DNA from: Hymenochaete sp. R1
Lineage: Eukaryota > Basidiomycota > Agaricomycetes > Hymenochaetales > Hymenochaetaceae
Reading direction: 5' to 3'
Length of the DNA: 64,000 nucleotides
Assembly: GCA_019400425.1 (NCBI GenBank)
Contig: JAFREE010000061.1
Span: 1-64,000, forward strand
Below, one piece after another: positions 1 through 12,852 of this stretch. Below the pieces are notes generated by a model that was not told the DNA's origin, did no database searches, and worked only from the letters and a program-made list of their open reading frames with translations. The position numbers and the translations under genes were made by a program. Every line of letters starts with the position of its first letter. The first letter of the stretch is position 1.

Positions 1-1199
1 TTGAGCTCAGCGCGATCGTCCGAGATCTCAGTCATATCTTCACCCATCTTTTACCAACGCACACAGTGTTCGTAACAGGAGTAACATACCTATTAAGGAA
101 CACACGACGTTATCTGTAACTACCCCTGGTAGCGCTTTCGTCCTGAACAGCGTACTACGTGCTGTACGTTAAAACAAGCGCTCGGTGTGCACGAAATCAA
201 TGCACAATATCCCAGAAGTCATGCGCCGGCTGAGTCTTCCACATTCTCATCGTTATCCACGACATTTTGGTCCCGACAACTATCGCATGGATAGATGGTC
301 GTCAGTGTCCCGCACACGAGGTAACGATGTTGAAATCCACTCCCGGCCTCGCATCTGAAGCAAGTCAATGCATGAGTGGATTTGACCGTGCGTATCCTGT
401 GACTGGCAAACGTACTTTGCTACTTCTGGAGGTGATCGAGCGCATCGAGCAGGTCGAACTCGCTTCACTCTGTTCTCCAGCGTTCAATTCCTCTCGACCA
501 TTGTTAACGGGTCGTCATGATGCTTGATCAAAAAAAAGTTGCGTAATAGTATACATGACTCACCCAGCACAGTAACTAAACGATTGCTGACGTCCACCTT
601 GCGTTTCTTTACACAAGGATCTTGTATTTGAAACGTGGCCCGACCGAGGTTGTTTTCGGTTTCATAGGAGTTGTGGATGGTCTCGAAAGTCACAGAGACT
701 CGCTGTGGTGAAACGGGACGTCAAGAATATGGACTTGTCTTGAACGACTTGCTCGTACTTGTCATCCTGATCGAGGACACAACAACCGTCCGCAAATGAC
801 GCGACAACCACGGTAAGAGCGACAGCGTCGATCGTGTCTGAAAGGGGAATTAAATCCCATGGTGAGTGGTTCCGTTCATCCAGAGACGTTGACAACGATG
901 ATGCTTTGACACCTACCCTTCAGTATGTTATCTGTACGGCGCTGGCAGGCGCTTTTGGACCTTATCAGACGACGCAAGATCTACGGTCAGAGTCACAAGC
1001 ACGACGCTCTATCTGCCGTTTGAAAAGGAATAAAAGAACGCGCAACACGCCATCACGTGGACTCATGAACAGACAACAATGCTAATGCTAATGGAGGCCA
1101 GAAAGGAGGGGAAACGCGTATCCTTACTCAAATTGACGACGGCTGCCAAACAAACGTCCCTCATCCAACACCAAATCTTTCGACTCGTACGCGTCCATC
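1..1199. other. Non-coding stretch 5' of the transposase gene
   Basis: No open frame here looks like a real exon by codon content, splice signals or recognisable protein. It probably holds the 5' end of the transposon and its promoter. I looked for a CACTA-like terminal inverted repeat matching anything 3' of the transposase and could not find a convincing pair, so the element's left end may lie here or outside the window. Confidence 0.5.
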
Positions 1200-4100
1200 A
1201 TGCCTAAACACACGTCCGTGACGTCGAAGCGAACTCGTACTTCTGCTAAAGGAAGAAGTGGACCACGTACCACGGCTCGGAAGATCCACGCGCCAGTGTT
1301 GAGATGTCCAGAGTGCAAGAAGGAAATATCTAGTCTGGAGCTACACGGTATGAGGGTGGCTGAAGACTCGCCATGCAAGCGTTTCTGGACCGAACATGTC
1401 CGGCATGTGGCGGCGGGACATGACCACATGTTGGAGGAGACGAACGCAAATTCCGGGTTGGATAATGACGTGTAAGTCCTGCACGATTATATTATGCACA
1501 TACAACGTGAGATGACCCATAGAACAGGGTTGGGACAACGGCATCGGAACATGGAGACGTAGGGTTTGGTTTCGATGTAAATGAGACGGAACAACTTGAA
1601 GACGCGTTTCAGCAGCGTGAGGACGAGAACGAGGTCAGACTGGCTACGGATATGACAGCCGCACCGATAGGACCATTCATTGTAAACTTTCCAACGGAAA
1701 ACGTTATATTCGAGAACGAACTGGAAACCGCACTCTTAGCAGAACGGAACGAAGAAGGACTTCTAGACCAGGACGAAGTTAGTGTTGCGGGAGAGACGCA
1801 CGGGCCGTTCGGGTCGAAATTAGATCTCCTTATGGCGCACTGGATCAAAGACAACGGAATCTCCGTGAGGGCGACGAAGTCCTTGATATCGATTTTGAAA
1901 GTGAGCCTTACGATGTTAGTTGCAATCTGCATGCTACTGACGAACGACTGAATCATGTCAGGAACACGCAGAAGTGCCTTTGTCGTTCGACACCGTTCGA
2001 TCCATAAACGCGCGGCTTGATAAATTCGTTGAGGTATCCTTGCCTCCGTTCGAGGCGAAAACAATTGAAGTCGATGGGAAACGGTTGACGCTGTACGTTC
2101 GAGACACACTAGCGTGCATGCGGTATTTGTTCGGCAGAAAGACGTGGGCGAAGGATCTTCTGCTAATGCCGGAGCGACATTATGTAGACGCTTCAAAAGC
2201 GATACGAATGTACCACGAGTTGAACACAGGCGATTGGTGGTGGCTCACTCAGGAGCTTATACAATCTCGTTATCCCGGTGCCACCATCGTTCCAATCCTT
2301 TTAGCATCAGACAAGACTCAGCTGACCCAGTACGGGAATGAATCAGCATATCCCGTGTACATGACGTCAGGCAACATCCCAAAGGAATATCGAAAGAAGC
2401 CGTCTAGTGGTGCGCAAGTCCTTGTCGCGTACCTTCCGACAGACAACCTACTCGACATCGAAGGCGGGCGGAAACGTACTCTCGCCCGTTTCAACACGTT
2501 CCAATTCTGTATGGATCTGATCTTTCGCCCTCTAGTCAGCGCTGGAATTTCGGGCGAGCGCTGGGTCACCGGGGACGGACGAGTTCGGCGTTGTCATCCC
2601 GTACTAGCAGGTGTAGTATGCGATTACCCAGAGGAGTGTGCTCTCGCCGGAACCATTCAAGGTGAATGCAATTCATGTACGTGCGACAGCAAACACCTGG
2701 GTGAGGATCTGGACTACGTAAGTCCAAACCGCGACCCACAGTGGTTGATAGACATCCTGCCACTCCAACGTGACCGAGACCCGAAAGTGTATGCGGACGC
2801 CTGTCAGAACATCCGCGTTAGGGAGATCTGGAACCCATTCTGGCTGAACATCCCATGGGTGGACATATACCAATGCATGACACCCGACGTTCTCCACCAG
2901 CTATTTCAAGGTGTAATCAAAAGAATGATGGAGCTTTTGGTGAAAGTAGTAGGGATCGACGAACTGAATGCGAGAGGCAAAAGGATTCCCCCTAACCACT
3001 CCATCCGCGTCTTCAGGAAAGGGGTTGCATCCCTCGTACAGCCGAGTGGGAAGGAGATGGCACTTGTTAGTGCCATAATCACGGGCGTTATCAATGGATT
3101 CGAGCCTGCATGTCACATACCTCCGGGACGAAATCTCCACGCCAGCGCTGTACAGAAGAAGGTCATCCGTGCGACCCGAGCTATCGCCGAGTTCACGCTT
3201 CTGGCTCAGTACCGACTTCACACCGACGAAACTCTGCAGGACTTACAAGCTTGCTTAGCTTCCTTTCATACCCACAAAGATATATTCGTTCTACTGGGTT
3301 TGTGCTCCGACTTCGACTTTCCTAAAATACATTCTTTGAAACATTATGCGGAATCGATTCAACGACTGGGCTCAACCGATAACACGAACATGCAATTTAC
3401 GGAAAGACTTCATATCGACTTCGCCAAAAACCCATACCGGGCTTCAAACAAGAAGGACGAACTTCCTCAGATGACGAAGTGGTTGGAACGTAAGGAAAAG
3501 ATGGAAGCGTTAAACTCACATGTGCTTGGGTCGTATGACCATCCACCCATCGCCGTGCGTTCTCACTTAGACGGAGAAGTCCGTATACTTGTTCCGCAGA
3601 TGACCCAGTGGCCTACGAAGAAGGCCGTGGACATCGAAGTGCTGCGGACGAAGTATGGCGCGTGCGACTTTACTTACGCCATGGCTTCGTTTGTTTTAAA
3701 TGTAACCCGTCCAGAGCTGCGAGGTCGCCGTCTCAACAGCGAAGCTGGATTGTTCGAGCTCCAACTTCACAGAGTGCAAGTGTACCACTGCGTCAAGTTC
3801 GTCCTCCAGCAGCAGAACAACGCGTCTTCAATTACGGAGGACATATTGCACGTCTCAGCCGAAGACGATGTGAATCCTGCTCGGTTCGATCCTGCAATCG
3901 TCCGAACGCCTAAAGGTAAGTCTCTGCATGCATCACGGTGGTGCCACTTCCTGAATACATTACAATGGTAGGTTTCCGAGTAGCTAGAGTTCGAGTGGTC
4001 TTCTCGGTTCTAGGTTCTCTATTGGGACTTCTCTATCCGGATGAAGATGCGCGTGCTCGAGCCCCTCGCCACATGGCTTACGTTGAATGGTACACAAAAC

Positions 4101-4348
4101 TCGCAGGTCGAGATTTGAACACCGGATTATTCAAGATTAGCAAAAGCCCTGCTCCGTTCAGCAACCTTCATTCCGACGCAGCAATAGTACCCGTCGACTG
4201 GTTAGTGAGGAGTGCTCATCTCATTCCTGTATTCGACAACAGAGTCCCCAGGGAATGGTCCAGTGCCAACGTGCTCGATGTCGGTGACGAATTCCTTTTC
4301 AATATTTATGCTAATAGAAGTATTTATGATATGTTCCGTCATTTATAA
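1200..4348 (+). mobile_element. Plavaka-type (CACTA-like) DNA transposase gene, four exons, apparently intact
   Basis: Exons 1200-1471, 1528-1900, 1962-3915 and 3972-4348 join in phase to 991 codons with canonical GT...AG sites (GTAAGT, GTGAGC, GTAAGT donors). The N-terminus is basic and has a zinc-finger-like set C36-x2-C39 with H66 and H69, presumably for DNA binding. The core matches the basidiomycete Plavaka transposase family: the SDKTQLTQYGNESAYPVY block at about residues 331-348 is followed by GNIPKEYRKKPS and a CNSC/CTC cysteine cluster, and a PDVLHQLFQG block lies further on. The C-terminus has the family's SAHLIPVF and NVLD features. No stop or frameshift interrupts it, so it could still encode an active cut-and-paste enzyme. 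Family assignment is from remembered conserved blocks; the donor ends of the element were not located. Confidence 0.85.
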
Positions 4349-5644
4349 TCAGTTAATTTAATCTCATGCACTTTGTGGAATATGCCCATCACGCCTTCGG
4401 CGAGCCATTGTATTGTGGCTCGTATGCATTCAGTTGAACTTCATCACGACCTGAAGTTCCCAGTTATCATTAATAAACATAATCTCACGTCTATATGCAT
4501 CATCCCCTGGTCATCAAATTATCACAAGTTATGGTCTCACAGTGAGCACTCCATTACCATGACGTATACTTGCAATCAACAACTGACACAAGCGATAATC
4601 ATTCGACGATCCATAATACAAAATGAACACCCGGTTGTCTGTTCATAAACATTCAATCAACAGTCTGTAAGTCGGTCATCTATTATTAACACTCTATTAA
4701 CGTACATGATATGTCTAATCAGTTATATACTAGTCATAATCATCCGTCATCAGAAATATGCAGGGGGGGTTTTCCCTGATGTATCCTATCCACCAATAGC
4801 ATCGGCACCGCACAGAACAACACGAAAACAATTAACGGGACCACGCTGGCCCTCAGGCTGCGGGCGCGCATCTGTTTGTATGTTCCCGTACTAGTGGTCC
4901 CCTTCCGCCCCTACCTCCTAAGGCTCCCCCTTTACAGTGCACATCGGCGCACCCCGCATCAACATGATATAAATACACACGAACATACATAGGTTTGCGT
5001 ATGTTTGCATGTATGTATGTTTGTAGTACCAGTATCACCAAGTACGTCAACTTCTCCTAATGTTCTCCGCACACACTGGTCGTAAGCAAGCAAGCATCTG
5101 CAGAAGTCCATCTATGGTTAGCTAAGTTACGTTACTTATTTATTTATTTTTGGGAGGTATGGTTATGTAGCGTGTGAGAGTTCGAACAACAACAAAAATT
5201 CAAGAGATGGGAGATGAGGGTGAGAAGACAGTGAGATGTGTACGATTACGATAATGAAGAAGAAAATGAGGAGAAAAGCAGGTTCGAAAGTTCGTTGATG
5301 GGGATGGGGGATACGTTACGTTACGTTACGTACGGGATTCAGCAATAGTAGGAATAGTTTGCAGTTCGTGGTTCGGTTTACAGAAAACAAGGGAGACGAG
5401 GTGGACGAAATAGATAGCGGAAAGGAGGGAGAAAGAGGGAGGGAGAAAGAGAAAGAAAAAGAAAAGGTCCCAAGAAGTAAGCGTCAAGTTTGAAAAACAA
5501 AACAAGTGAGAGATTAGCTCAGGAAAGAGGAGAGTGTCGATGTTTTCCTCCGTTCGAAGCTCACAAAGTTCCCAAAAGAACCGGAAACGACGATATGATA
5601 TGCTCAGACTCAGATCAAAGCTCATCTCATCTCAGCTCACTCCC
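4349..5644. other. Intergenic DNA 3' of the transposase
   Basis: About 1.3 kb with no supported gene. The first part is AT-rich and probably includes the 3' part of the transposon. From about 5130 it becomes low-complexity: A/G-rich runs, a short TTTA run near 5140 and an ACGTT tandem repeat at 5312-5333. The last part is the 3' untranslated region of the minus-strand transporter gene that ends at 5645. Confidence 0.6.
5312..5333. repeat. Short ACGTT tandem repeat
   Basis: About four copies of a 5-nt unit (TACGT/ACGTT) in non-coding DNA. No function is implied. Confidence 0.6.
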
Positions 5645-8449
5645 CTAATCCTTCCTCCCCTCCCCCTTCTCCGCATCAAACACAACATCCACCACGTCCT
5701 CCTCATCCTCACGCACCGTCTCCAACCTCCCCCTCTCCAAATCCCGCTCCCTCTCTTTCATACTCACATACGCCGCCCCGTTAGCACCGGCGGTAGAAGA
5801 GCCTGAGGGGGAAGCAGGGCGAGACTCGATGTGCTTCACCCAGGTGTAGAACATTGTTCCGAGGAGGATGACGACGATGGACGTCGCGCGGTTTCTGTTG
5901 TGGCGAGAGAGGGGTGTTAGATTTAGTGTTGACCGACAGAGAGATTATCTGAGACAGATTTGGACGGAAAGGGGAAGGGGGGGCAATTTGTTTTTTTGTG
6001 TTCGTAACGGAAAGGAAGGGAGAAAAGCCGAGGTACGAGACCTTGTCTGTGATTTGATTGACACTCAGGGGAGACGGTGTCTTCCACGACCACCCATAAC
6101 AAGGCATCAATCTACGACCTCCGTCGTCCTGTATCTCCAGATAGGAGGTATCCAAAACGCCCGAAAGATGGGGAAAAAATAAAGAAAGTAAAGGGAAACA
6201 AGACACGTACACTGTGAGCAAATCGCTGAAGATCCATACTCCAAGGATCGTCTGAAGCACCGAGCGTGCAGCCTATACGAGCGAGCAAACGGGTTGGTCA
6301 GTAAACAATCAAAAAAATAAGATCATCCAAAGCAGTGGAACAAAATGTGAAAATAAAGGCAAAAATTCGGAGAAAGCAAGATGAAGGTGAGAAAGAGCAC
6401 TCGCGCCACATAATCCAGAAATATCGCAAAAGCCATAACGCAGTGTAAGTCCATTTCGTGACCGAAAGCCCGAGGGGAAAATCGACCCGTATCGGGAATG
6501 ATAAGACGCATACAGCACTACGCATTTTCGGGTCGAGTCGAGTCGAAAGTGCTGGAGTGTATCTCAAAATCCGAAGAGAGACAAAAGGAAGAAAGAAGGA
6601 ACCAAGTTTCGGCGTCTAAGTGACCGGAAACCCGGAATTCCTCAATTCCTTATCCATGCATGCGACGACCGACCATGGCCATGACCCCAGGCACGTCAAA
6701 CGCAAAACACGCCTCGTGCCTATCAGCACCGCAAGAAGAAGAAGGTCAGAAGAGCAAGAGCTTCCTCGTGATCGCGACCTGTCGTCTGAATTTTGACCCA
6801 GTCGAGTCTCAAATTTTACCCTTTTCCGTCTATTGAACACCCAGCGCCTTCTGAGAGCGGCTCTCCCGCCTTGCCCGCCGGACGCGTCGTGCTGAGCTTC
6901 TCGACTTCTGAGCTCACGGACCATATGCTAATTTTGTTTGGAAAGCGGCACGGTCCGTTTATTCGCTCTTACGCTCCGGCCAACCTCATCTGCAAACGGC
7001 GAAGAAAATCGCCTTTATCTTTCGAATCACACTATGGCCATCTTTTTCCCTAAAGGAAATTGGGACAACACGCCATCGTTGAAATGCAAGGATGCGAAAT
7101 GATGTCGGTGGCGACGCAAATCCCCGGAAATGAGCGGGCGCGCAAACCCGGACTCAGCGGATTCCGCTGATGAGAAGGTCTCTTGAAAAAATGCGCGCAT
7201 ACAACCTGCGATCTAGAGCAAGATGCACTGAATTGGCCGGGTACTTCTGGCCGTCCTGCTCAGATACGCATGCATGAATGATAACGCGCATTTTGTGTCA
7301 TCATCCGTCCACTGTACCCGCGAAAGTACACGAGGCCCATGTGAATGGACTCGGAATCCAGTATCGGGCAACGCAAGCCGCCCCAACCGTTCGATCACTT
7401 TTCTGCCTTTACCAAATGGGACCAAAAAAAAAGACAGACGGGAAGAAAAAGACGAAAAGATTGCCGAACGCGAACGGGAGGAAGAAGTTACTCACACTTG
7501 AGAACATATGCGTGATGGGACTGGTGACTTTGATGCTGAGCAAGCCGGCAACGCATAGAAGGAACCCAAAGAACCCCGTCACGATCGTTCCCCATACGAA
7601 CACGTTCGCATTCCAGTTCCCGCTTGGGTCCGTCCATAGCTCAAAGACCTTGAAGAATTCGCCGTGGAGGAGGACGAAGGGCGCGACGAAGGCGGCTGAG
7701 CCGAGGTTGGTCCAGTACGCGAGGTGGATGGTGGAGTTATTGCAATGGGGTAGGGAAGATTTGATAAGGACGGAGTGGACAGCAATGAAGAGGGCGGAGA
7801 GGATGCCGTAGAAAAGGGAGAGAATACTCGGGGCAGCGTGGCCTGCGACGTCGGTGGACGACCCTCCTCCGGGGAAGATGGATGAAGAGAGGGTGGTCAA
7901 GGAAGAAGGCGAGATTCCGACGAGGAAACCGAGTGTGACGAGTGCTGCGGCGGCGAGCACACGAGCGGAAGGTGTGGAACGGGTCGCGAATGAGGAGACG
8001 GCAATGGTAAGAGGGAGTTGGAGACCGCGCGCAATCTGCGCATTGAGTCCACCAGGAGCACAAGTGATTGATTAATTGAGTTAATTAAGATACAAATGCA
8101 TGCTACATGCATGAGCACGTACTTGGAAGAAGCTGGCCTCCACGTCCCTCAAGCACAAAGTGTTGAAAATCAGGCCAACAATGTTCACGATGACCACCGG
8201 AGCGAGCTTCTTGGCTGTGGCGAGGTCCAGTTTCGGAAGATCAATTTTGTGGGGCCAGATTGCAGAAGACGCATGAAGGAGTATGACTGCAATCAGCATT
8301 TGGAAAAGGAGGAAGAGGAGAGGGAGGTCGGGAGAAGAGTTGAGGACTGCCTTGTTAACGAAGACCATGACAAGGGCGGCGAACATGTAGAAGGAGACGA
8401 CGCTGGCGACCTGCATTTTGGTCGCCTGATCTTGCTGCGGTTGACCCAT
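5645..8449 (-). CDS. GDP-fucose-transporter-like nucleotide-sugar transporter (SLC35C1 type)
   Basis: Exons on the minus strand 8449-8123, 8035-7496, 6272-6211 and 5894-5645 join to 392 residues. All donors are canonical (GTACGT, GTGAGT, GTACGT). The protein has about ten hydrophobic segments and belongs to the drug/metabolite transporter, triose-phosphate/nucleotide-sugar branch. The stretch SIKVTSPITHMFSSAARSVL followed by QTILGV and, at the next exon, MFYTWVKHIE lines up with the C-terminal half of animal GDP-fucose transporters, which read KFTSPLTHNVSGTAKA and YTWV. The C-terminal tail is charged and cytosolic. The start at 8449 gives a short hydrophilic tail before the first helix; there is in-frame sequence upstream but no family similarity. 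Expected role: exchange of GDP-fucose for GMP across the Golgi or ER membrane. Substrate is inferred; GDP-mannose or another sugar is possible. Introns 2 and 3 are unusually long (about 1.2 kb and 0.3 kb). Confidence 0.8.
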
Positions 8450-9102
8450 AATTGGCTGTCGTCGTGCGAGGAGTAAGTTGGAGGATAAGGGATAAAGGGA
8501 GCGGAAGGCAGAGGGAAAGAGAAAGAGAGGAGAGAACGGCGGACAAGGAAGGAAAGACGGTGCGGTGAGGATGGAGGCTGTTTTTGAGAGAGATGAAGTC
8601 GAATTCGAATTTGCGTTGTGATTTCGGAGATTCAGCCTGATCGACGGTCTATCTCCGAACCAGCCGAGCCTCGGCTCGTCTCTTGTCCCTGTCCCGTATC
8701 GGCGTCGGCGTCGGCTTCTTCTTCTCCGGCTTCGGCCAAAGAGCTTCCAACAAGATCCATCTGTCAAACCGGCACGCTCTTCAGGGCAACAAAAAAAGTA
8801 CTCGAAACAAAGCATAACTCCGAAACCAGAAGTGTTTTTTGTATAAATACCCTTTTTGGAAGTAATTTCTTCAGGTCGGGAAGGAAGAGTGCTTTAGCCA
8901 AAATAGAATTCTTCTGGCTGTACCTTGTCCTCTCCCTCGACCGAATATCCTCTTACCCGACAGTCCTCCTCTATCGCCCTCACCTCCTTACCTCCTTCCC
9001 CATTCCTTCTTTACCTCCTACCCCCATCCTCAACACAACCAGCCTCCCCGCTCCTCATCAGTGTCGTCGCTACTGTTGCCGCCTACTATCCCCGTCGACG
9101 CC
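8450..9102. promoter_or_regulatory. Shared divergent promoter region of the transporter and fucosyltransferase-like genes
   Basis: The start codons of two head-to-head genes lie 653 bp apart with no open gene between them. The region just 5' of the right-hand gene is CT-rich (about 8925-9060), typical of basidiomycete core promoters. Co-regulation is inferred from the arrangement only. Confidence 0.6.
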
Positions 9103-11024
9103 ATGTCTTCGTCTCCTCTCCTCGACAACCGAAAGTATTCGCGCAGTCCTTCGCCACACTCTTTCAACAATAACAGCCAGGACGATCTCGAGCGTGCACT
9201 TGGCAACGGAAGCATCCCAAAGAATCGCTCTTTGACTTCGTCAAGGGACACCTATGAGATCGACTACTCCCCTCTACCATCCTCAGAGCAGTCTCTCAGA
9301 ACCCCACCGCCTCCATATCTCGAAAAGTTAGCGTCGGGCAGCTACTCCAAGTCAAGATGGTCGTCCTTCAAACGCACTCCGATCTTTGCCTGCGGGATGA
9401 TTCTGGGTGCTTTGGCCTTATTGGGTATCGGTGCCGTTGTCAGAGTCTCGATGCTTGATGCGACCCGCTCGTCTCGCGTTCCGGGAGGCAAGGACCGCGT
9501 GAGCATATACCCCAACGAAGTCCTAGGTGCACCGACCGCAAGCTTCAAAGGTTAGTCTCCCTCGTGTTTTTATCCCTGTGTCCTCTAGCTAACTGGCATG
9601 CAGACAATATGCGCAACGACACAAAATATGTCACATCGTGGATCAACGCCGGTTGGAGTGCGTCCTTGTATTGTTCCCCTTGTTTTTGTAAATCCCATCT
9701 AACTCCAAATTCTCCATGGCAGCAAACGATGTAATGACTTACATCAACCTCATCTACCTTGCCCACCTTACCGGCCGTACCGCCGTTCTTCCTCCGTTCG
9801 CTCCCTCCCACGTAGGCAGTGCAGCGGGCTTCGTCTCATTCTCTGATGTCTTCGACATCGACCGTCTCCGCGAGGACACGGGGGTACCTATCATCGAGTG
9901 GAAAGACCTCAAAACTCTCTCGCCTCCAAGCGAATTGAACGGAACCGAACGAGAGTCATGGAGACCGCACGAAGACATCCTCGGTTGCTGGTCGATTTGG
10001 GCGACGGCACAACCCCCGCCTCAGGACCCGAACGCCTCCCGTCGACCCCGACCAAACATGATCGAGCCCCACCTCGCCCTCGACATCTCGTACACGCGCG
10101 TCCCGTCCAATAACATCCTCCTCCCGCAGTACCCTAACGACCCTCACGTGAGCTTCTGGTATCTAGCCAGGCTTGGTTTCGAGGAAGGACGGACGGAAGC
10201 ACACCTTCCCCCTTCGATGTCCGAGGGCGGGCCTGGTGCTCACTTCGCTGCGCCGCACAGCAAGGCACGCGAGCTCCCTGACGACCAGATGATGTGCTTT
10301 GACTTCATGTACTACGTCTCTGTCGAAATGACGTTCGAGATGTGGTACGAGTGGAGCCCTGCATGGCGCTTCGTGGGGACGCATGCACGTTGGAACAGCA
10401 CAATTGAGAGTATCGCCGAGGGGATGATCAGGAAGACGTTTGAGCTCGAAGAGACGGAAACGATCCCACCTTTCATCAGTATGCATGTGAGGCACGGGGA
10501 CTTCAGCCGGTACTGTCCTGAGGGACAGATATGCTTCGCGCCTCTGAGCACGCTGCAGGAGTATGTCGAGCAGGTGAAGGAAGAAGTGAGGCGGACGAAG
10601 GGGATCGAGGTTGAGAAGGTGCTGGTAACGAGCGACGAAAGGAATCAAGAATGGTGGGACGGTGTAAGAGAGCTCGGCTGGCAATGGGTCGATCACGACG
10701 CAATGGAGACAGAACGCCTTTACGGAAGATGGTAAGCCTCTAAACTAAACTCCTAATCAGCGATTAGACCAAGAAAATTGACTGACGGGTGACATTTTTT
10801 CGTTTACGTTTGACGCGTAAAACAGGTATCCCGTCTTCATAGACGCCATCATCCAGTCCATGGGCGCCGGCTTCGTAGGCACCGACAAGAGCACGATGAG
10901 TCTCCTTGCGGAGCGGCGCGTGAAGGACTGGAATACCGGGTTTGCGGTCGAGTCAAAGTGGAATAGCACGCCTGCGCATCGGAAGAGGGAGTTTTTCGCG
11001 GTCGATGAGGCAGAGTTCCTTTGA
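9103..11024 (+). CDS. O-fucosyltransferase-like type II membrane glycosyltransferase
   Basis: Exons 9103-9550, 9604-9657, 9723-10731 and 10826-11024 give 569 residues (donors GTTAGT, GTGCGT, GTAAGC, GTAAGC). A Ser/Pro-rich cytosolic tail is followed by one membrane helix at about residues 92-115 and a large lumenal domain, the usual Golgi glycosyltransferase layout. The lumenal part has a nucleotide-sugar binding motif HVRHGDF near residue 422, a VLVTSDER block, and near residue 522 the FVGTDKSTMSLLAERRV block; these match the GDP-fucose O-fucosyltransferase-like (PF10250-type) proteins widespread in basidiomycetes. N-glycosylation sites are present. The divergent neighbour is a GDP-fucose-transporter-like gene, which supports the donor assignment. 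Acceptor (protein or glycan) is unknown, and the fucose donor has not been shown for this fungal branch as far as I know. Confidence 0.75.
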
Positions 11025-12852
11025 TTGGGGGGGTGTTTCCTCGGTTTTGATTCATTTTTTCTTCTTGGGGATGAAGAGGTGTGGTGGGGAAGAGATGAAG
11101 GAAAGGGGAAGCTAACGCGGACGACAGACGACCGCCTATTTATGTACGCAAAAATCAAGCCGAACGACGACTTACGATCCCAACCAAAGAGGATACGAAA
11201 GGTGAAGGACACATCGAGGAAGGGACCGAACGAGAGAAGAGAAAAAAAGACGACGTAGCGCCCACTTCGAAACTCAACTCGACGTCCAACCTCGATATAT
11301 ATATTCTATTATACGCGAAGACGCCCATATGCATATCTTCGGTGCCCCTGTCCCTTCATTCCGGCATCGCAGCACGACGACGGACAACGCATACGCATAC
11401 ATCCTACGAATGATACATATCCTCCGATATATTTTACTCTCACGCACATGTCGGCCGCTATGAGAGCGTGGCGCATATATTGGAGTGCGCGACGCGTCGT
11501 ACCTGCGCTCGGGGGCCGGGGCAGGCCTCTTTGAACGCCCTTGCGGAGAAGTTTGTCTTGTTGGACTCTACATAATATTGGTTCTCCCTTTTTCTCCGGT
11601 TTTGTTCTATTTTATTCTATCCTCCCTTTTCCCTCCGATTCGACCTTTTTATTCCATTATTCCATCCTTGATTATGAATACTCTCCTCGCCTGCCCCCCA
11701 GCCCCTCACCCTCGTCCCTAATCTTGCTTACTTCGCCTCACCATTATTCTTTGCTTAGTCTCGTTCGTCTCCATCCGTTTCCTTTCATTTCATCGGTGTC
11801 CAGCTTGCTCGACCCTCGCGAACTCTAACATTCACACAGACTTACTACTAGACTTTGTTCGATCGATGATTCCTAACGTCTCATACATGCAGTTCTAGTT
11901 CCATACAGTACGTTACAGTTACATAGGCTCCCTCGTCCCAATTCGAAACGGTCACGAGAGACGAGTTGTTTTTCTTTACTCCCATTATAGCATAGCATAG
12001 CACCTCCCCTCTCCCCTCTTTTTTTTACTTTAGGTCAACGTCTATGAGTCGAACTTTGCACTCAGTCATTTTCAATCTCCTTCGATCGGTATACAATGTA
12101 TGCGTGTACGTCTACAGAGAGAGGTTCAAATAGCTGAAGTCATCTTTAAGTTAAACATTCCCTCCTCGACAAGTCGAGCATGGTCCAGAGTTAAGGAGAG
12201 AGAGAGGGGGGGGGAGGGGCACTCCCAACACTCCCGCTGATAGGAAACGACATCTTTGCTGGAAAACGTCACTTATGTACAGTAACGAGCATCGAATCGT
12301 CTTTGATACGAGGGTTTTGGGTAAGAAACTGCAAAAGATTCGACGAATTGCGGTCGAAGACCCACTCCTGTTACAGTACAGATCTGAGATCGAAGCCTGG
12401 TCGCGCATTCGATGAGCGGAAGTAATGTCTGCAAAGGTCGACTTAGCGTTGAACTCGAAGCAGCATACTTGAATCAACTATTCGAGACTACGGTAGGTTC
12501 AAAGACGATAGAGCACTTTGGAGAATTGGATCTTTGACATCAGTAACGACAGGTGAACGCAAAAGAGTGGAGTTTATTTGGGGACCCCAGATAGCCTGAG
12601 CCTGAGCCTTGAGGTTTGCACGAAGGGAGCTGGACGTGAAAATGCGGCGTACCTTGCAATATTAATATTGGACCAAGTTGCACGTAGAAGAAGATCTGCC
12701 AGCAAGGACATAAACCAGCAAAACGAGCAGATACTTCTCATCTGTATCCCCCAAGTTCCGTTTCGTCATAATTCACGAAACAAGTTCAAGTCCACTCTCA
12801 CCTTTCCCTTTCAACACCTTCCTCCCCACTTCTAGGTTCACTCTTGATCATC
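11025..12852. other. 1.8 kb without a supported gene
   Basis: The left part is 3' untranslated and CT-rich low-complexity DNA. A C/T-rich tract near 12000-12025 and a G-rich run near 12205-12220 stand out. Open frames at 11485-11828 and 12151-12477 are compositionally biased and lack protein similarity. The final ~250 bp, AT-rich and then CT-rich, look like the promoter of the gene starting at 12853. Confidence 0.5.

Noticed and set aside
1609..2196. 195-codon minus-strand open frame
   Set aside because: Antisense to the transposase exons; no recognisable protein.
4349..5140. Right terminal inverted repeat of the Plavaka element (for example around the CTAGTGG near 4890)
   Set aside because: No matching inverted copy was found in 1-1199, so no boundary is called.
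7278..7811. 177-codon plus-strand open frame
   Set aside because: It is antisense to exon 2 of the nucleotide-sugar transporter, whose splice structure and family motifs are convincing.
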